From Brumimicrobium sp040882265 (lineage in GTDB: Bacteria > Bacteroidota > Bacteroidia > Flavobacteriales_D > Crocinitomicaceae), in the NCBI GenBank assembly GCA_040882265.1, contig JBBEBO010000162.1, forward strand, positions 1 through 15,909: DNA of 15,909 nt. The letters are read 5' to 3'. Shown here piece after piece: positions 13,698 through 15,909 of this stretch (positions within the stretch are counted from its first letter, which is position 1; each line of letters begins with the position of its first letter). A program made the position numbers and the translations under genes. The notes under the pieces were generated by a model. That model had not been told where the DNA came from. It made no database searches and saw only the letters and a program-made list of their open reading frames with translations.

Positions 13698-14513
13698 TCA
13701 GTTTTGTTCATTCTTATAAAAAATAACGGCTTTTCGAACAGATCCTTGGGACTTTAATAGTTCCTCAGCTTTATCATTAGAGATATTACATGCTTCAGCT
13801 ACCATCATAATTCCGCGTTGTACCAATTTGTAGTTGCTTAATTGCATATCTACCATTTTATTTCCCTCTACATGACCAAGTCCAATCATTAAACTCGTAG
13901 AAATCATGTTTAGAATTAACTTTTGAGCAGTACCAGATTTTAAACGTGTACTACCCGTAACAAACTCTGGCCCTACAACAGCAACAAGAGGATGTTGAGC
14001 AACTTTGCTTAATGGGCTATCAGGATTACAAGTGATGCCAGCCGTTAAGTTTCCTTTTTTGTTAGCTTTTTCAATTGCTCCTAGCACATACGGTGTAGTT
14101 CCAGATGCAGCTATACCAACAATCACATCATTTTTGTTAATCGAATGAACTTGGAGATCATTCCAGCCTTGGTTAAAATCGTCTTCCGCATTCTCAACAG
14201 CCTTTCTAATTGCATTATCTCCGCCAGCAATCAACCCTACAACTAAACCGTGATCAACACCAAAGGTAGGTGGACATTCAGAAGCGTCAACTACTCCAAG
14301 CCGACCACTTGTTCCAGCACCTAAATAAAAAAGTCGTCCCCCTTTTTTCATTTTAATCAGCGCTTTTGAAATGAAGCTTTCTATTTCAGAAATAATTTTT
14401 TCGACTGCAAGAGGTACAGATTGATCTTCTTTATTCATACCAATCAAAACATCTCTAAGAGACATTTTTTCAAGGTCATCATAGTTACTTTGCTCCTCTG
14501 TGATTCTTTTCAA
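13698..14513 (-). CDS. murQ: N-acetylmuramic acid 6-phosphate etherase MurQ
   Basis: MurQ cleaves the lactyl ether of MurNAc-6-phosphate to GlcNAc-6-P and D-lactate, a cytoplasmic step of cell-wall recycling. The 271-aa SIS-domain protein shows the full family signature: TEEQSNYDDLEKMS (5-18), LGAGTSGRLGVVDASECPP (64-82) with Glu79 corresponding to the catalytic Glu83 of E. coli, AVENAEDD with Glu110 matching Glu114, IAASGTTPYV, and VTGSTRLKSGTAQKL. The start codon is TTG at 14513: an in-frame TAA lies two codons upstream and the next ATG (residue 17) would delete the conserved N-terminus, so a TTG start is required. It leads the murQ-cmk-transglycosylase cluster, and no murK, anmK or ampG is visible here. 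Confidence 0.96.
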   Translation of the reverse strand: MKRITEEQSNYDDLEKMSLRDVLIGMNKEDQSVPLAVEKIISEIESFISKALIKMKKGGRLFYLGAGTSGRLGVVDASECPPTFGVDHGLVVGLIAGGDNAIRKAVENAEDDFNQGWNDLQVHSINKNDVIVGIAASGTTPYVLGAIEKANKKGNLTAGITCNPDSPLSKVAQHPLVAVVGPEFVTGSTRLKSGTAQKLILNMISTSLMIGLGHVEGNKMVDMQLSNYKLVQRGIMMVAEACNISNDKAEELLKSQGSVRKAVIFYKNEQN

Positions 14514-14528
14514 AACTTAAATTTTTAT

Positions 14529-14536
14529 CAAAAATA
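14529..14536 (-). promoter_or_regulatory. -7 promoter box for murQ
   Basis: On the minus strand this reads TATTTTTG, an exact TAnnTTTG match, 15 nt before the TTG start codon at 14513. That is a plausible distance for a leader of about 10 nt. The -33 region shows no clear TTTG. Confidence 0.5.
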
Positions 14537-14725
14537 AGGCTAATATTGAAATGACCACCCTATAAAGTGAGAATTGTTAATAGACAGAATCAGCAGCCTA
14601 ATGTGTTCAATAAACAAAACCTACCGTTCATCATTTACAGAAAAAATAAAGCCAAAAGATTATTAAATTTGAGTAAAATCAATTCAATGTAATTGTTTTT
14701 TCATAAATAGTTAGTTAGTATTTTA

Positions 14726-14794
14726 GGTCTGACTCTTGTTCATATTGTTTCATCGGGTTTATGTTGCGCATTGGGCAAGGGTCGGACTTTTTTT
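14726..14794 (+). ncRNA. Candidate small RNA or terminator stem-loop
   Basis: GTCTGACTCTTG (14727-14738) pairs with CAAGGGTCGGAC (14776-14787) over 12 consecutive positions (two G-U wobbles), enclosing a 37-nt loop and followed at once by seven T (14788-14794). This is an intrinsic-terminator geometry on the plus strand, yet no plus-strand gene lies upstream within this window's gap: murQ is on the other strand. It could be a short independent RNA (promoter not clear) or an attenuator for the PorP/SprF gene 67 nt downstream, although that gene has its own later promoter box. Confidence 0.45.
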
Positions 14795-14830
14795 ATGACT
14801 TTTAAATATTTAGCTACTCGATTTTTTGTA

Positions 14831-14838
14831 TATCTTTG
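14831..14838 (+). promoter_or_regulatory. -7 promoter box for the PorP/SprF-family gene
   Basis: TATCTTTG matches TAnnTTTG exactly and lies 22 nt before the ATG at 14861. TTTA at 14809-14812, 18 nt further upstream, is one base from the -33 TTTG box. A transcript from here would have a leader of about 15 nt and would not include the stem-loop at 14726-14794. Confidence 0.6.
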
Positions 14839-14860
14839 AGTCAATTACAAAGTTAATCCA

Positions 14861-15679
14861 ATGAATCAAAATCACTTTTTCTTTTTCTGTGTTGTTCTCT
14901 TTTCAAATATAGGCATGGCACAGTTTTCCAGTAATTTATCTTCTTATAATCCAGCTATGACAGGTTTGATGGATAAACAATTTGGTCAAATTAATTATAG
15001 CCATCAAAAACATTCTGAGCAAATTGAACAGAATAGAATTAATGGATTATACAATTATTCCGCAGATCGTTTAAATTCTGGATTTGGAATAAACTTTAGT
15101 CAAATTCAAAATGCTTGGAGCAACAGCACCATAATTGGTGGAAGTTATCAATATACTTTCACCCTATCTGAAACTGTTAAACTAGCTGTTGGAACTTCTC
15201 TAAACTATATAAATCAAAACACTAGAGGTTATTATCAAGATCTATTTGGGTTCAACAAAAGGCATTATTTGAGATTAAATTTTGGAACAGCTATTAAATG
15301 GAAAGGCTTAAATGCAGGTATTTCAGCTGGAAAATTCGACCTTATATCTCATGATAAACCAGATCCAATAGCTTCAAACCCGAAAAAGAATTTGTTCAAC
15401 TGGCTAAATGCTCATGTTTGGTACGATTTCAAAATCGGAGATAACTTCATTCTTTCTCCGAATGTTGTGACTGGCAATATTTCTAACATTAACTTAAGAG
15501 GTGAACATTCTAATCGTTTCTGGTGGAACTTAGGTTATGGCTTTCGGGATTATGTCAATCTAGGTGCAGGTGTCAGAGTATTTAATCAATTTCATGTTGG
15601 TTATGGTTTAAATTTGAACTTGAAGCATAATCCTACTTTGTTTCATAATTTCTCACTAAGCTACAGATTGAGAAAATAG
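14861..15679 (+). CDS. Type IX secretion PorP/SprF-family outer-membrane protein
   Basis: The 272-aa protein has a signal peptide (residues 1 to about 20, MNQNHFFFFCVVLFSNIGMA) and then the family's opening signature 'QFS.NLSSYNPAMTGL' (YNPAMTG at 29-35), which corresponds to the conserved YNPA.AG. The rest alternates aromatic and polar residues as in an outer-membrane beta-barrel (VGTSLNYINQNTRGYYQDLF, LNAGISAGKFD, GAGVRVFNQFHVGYGLNLNL). PorP/SprF proteins serve type IX secretion and are often encoded next to large secreted adhesins in Bacteroidetes; none lies upstream, and the downstream partner, if any, is beyond the window. The length is slightly below the usual 300-340 aa. The gene is monocistronic as far as visible; its 3' side is followed after 88 bp by a mobile-repeat copy. 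Confidence 0.85.
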   Translation: MNQNHFFFFCVVLFSNIGMAQFSSNLSSYNPAMTGLMDKQFGQINYSHQKHSEQIEQNRINGLYNYSADRLNSGFGINFSQIQNAWSNSTIIGGSYQYTFTLSETVKLAVGTSLNYINQNTRGYYQDLFGFNKRHYLRLNFGTAIKWKGLNAGISAGKFDLISHDKPDPIASNPKKNLFNWLNAHVWYDFKIGDNFILSPNVVTGNISNINLRGEHSNRFWWNLGYGFRDYVNLGAGVRVFNQFHVGYGLNLNLKHNPTLFHNFSLSYRLRK

Positions 15680-15767
15680 AACCAAAAAGATAGAACATTA
15701 AAAAAGAAAGTTGGTAACCGAACTATTTTTATCATTTTTCGTAGCCAAATATTCACAATGTTAAGAC

Positions 15768-15909
15768 GGATCAATCTCAAAAGTTGGGGAGAGTACATTT
15801 TACAGCGTGATATGATTTTATTTTATCGAGTAATCGACCCATAAAACAAAATGTCGCAAAGAATACTTTTTGTCACGATTTTTGGAGCAAAAATACATGC
15901 CAAAAAGGG
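15768..15909. mobile_element. Second copy of the MITE-like element, truncated by window end
   Basis: The 142 bases align to 11235-11377 with about eight substitutions and one single-base indel (roughly 94% identity), in the same orientation. The terminal motif TCTCAAAAGTTGGGGAGA is closer to the right-end inverted repeat of the 11.2-kb copy than that copy's own left end is. The remaining about 190 bp, including the palindrome and right inverted repeat, would lie past the window. Its left end is not preceded by TTTTTGT, consistent with an independent insertion site. Confidence 0.85.

Larger units (their letters stand above)
14514..14860. other. 347-bp divergent intergenic region, murQ to PorP/SprF
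   Basis: No gene is found. It holds a minus promoter box for murQ (14529-14536), a plus-strand stem-loop with T-tract (14726-14794) and a plus promoter box (14831-14838). Between about 14540 and 14700 I see only AT-rich sequence with no repeats. Confidence 0.7.

Overview
The window reads as an AT-rich chromosomal segment of a Bacteroidetes bacterium, most likely Flavobacteriales (inference). Supporting signs are a PorP/SprF-type protein of the type IX secretion system, a putative-porin family outer-membrane protein, a periplasmic beta-propeller sensor fused to a SpoIIE-type phosphatase, the absence of clear Shine-Dalgarno sites, and several TAnnTTTG-type -7 promoter boxes just upstream of start codons. 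I recognise no rRNA, tRNA, CRISPR array, prophage or transposase gene.

Layout. Bases 1-94 hold a 48-bp tandem repeat, followed by purE (+). A convergent gap (630-1011) with nested hairpins separates purE from a putative porin (-). Bases 2752-3302 hold no protein gene. They contain a candidate structured RNA of about 235 nt (probably minus strand), an AT-rich 15-bp inverted repeat and a very strong terminator hairpin. Next come a DUF4836-like lipoprotein (-), a conserved protein of unknown function (+), and a tight minus-strand pair of a MazG/PRA-PH-like NTP pyrophosphohydrolase and a NUDIX hydrolase whose stop and start codons abut. A 1068-aa propeller/Y_Y_Y/TM/coiled-coil/SpoIIE sensor phosphatase (+) follows, then a small lysine-rich lipoprotein (-), then a 57-aa membrane protein overlapping an EI24/CysZ-like membrane protein (+).

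Bases 11086-11986 are a 0.9-kb non-coding block built of repeats. A degenerate palindrome-bearing element is interrupted by a younger 331-bp relative with 25-bp terminal inverted repeats and a 7-bp duplicated target. A copy about 94% identical to the first 143 bp of the younger element runs off the window end at 15768-15909, and a distant relative lies at 711-859. All copies lie downstream of gene 3' ends.

The right part is a minus-strand cluster murQ-cmk-lytic transglycosylase, a 69-nt stem-loop with a T-tract (candidate small RNA or terminator), and the PorP/SprF-family gene (+). murQ and the transglycosylase both fit cell-wall turnover and recycling. purE and cmk are nucleotide metabolism, and the NTP pyrophosphohydrolase/NUDIX pair is probably nucleotide sanitation. 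The porin, lipoproteins and PorP/SprF protein belong to the envelope. The least explained parts are the nested mobile-repeat block and the structured RNA candidate near 2883-3106.
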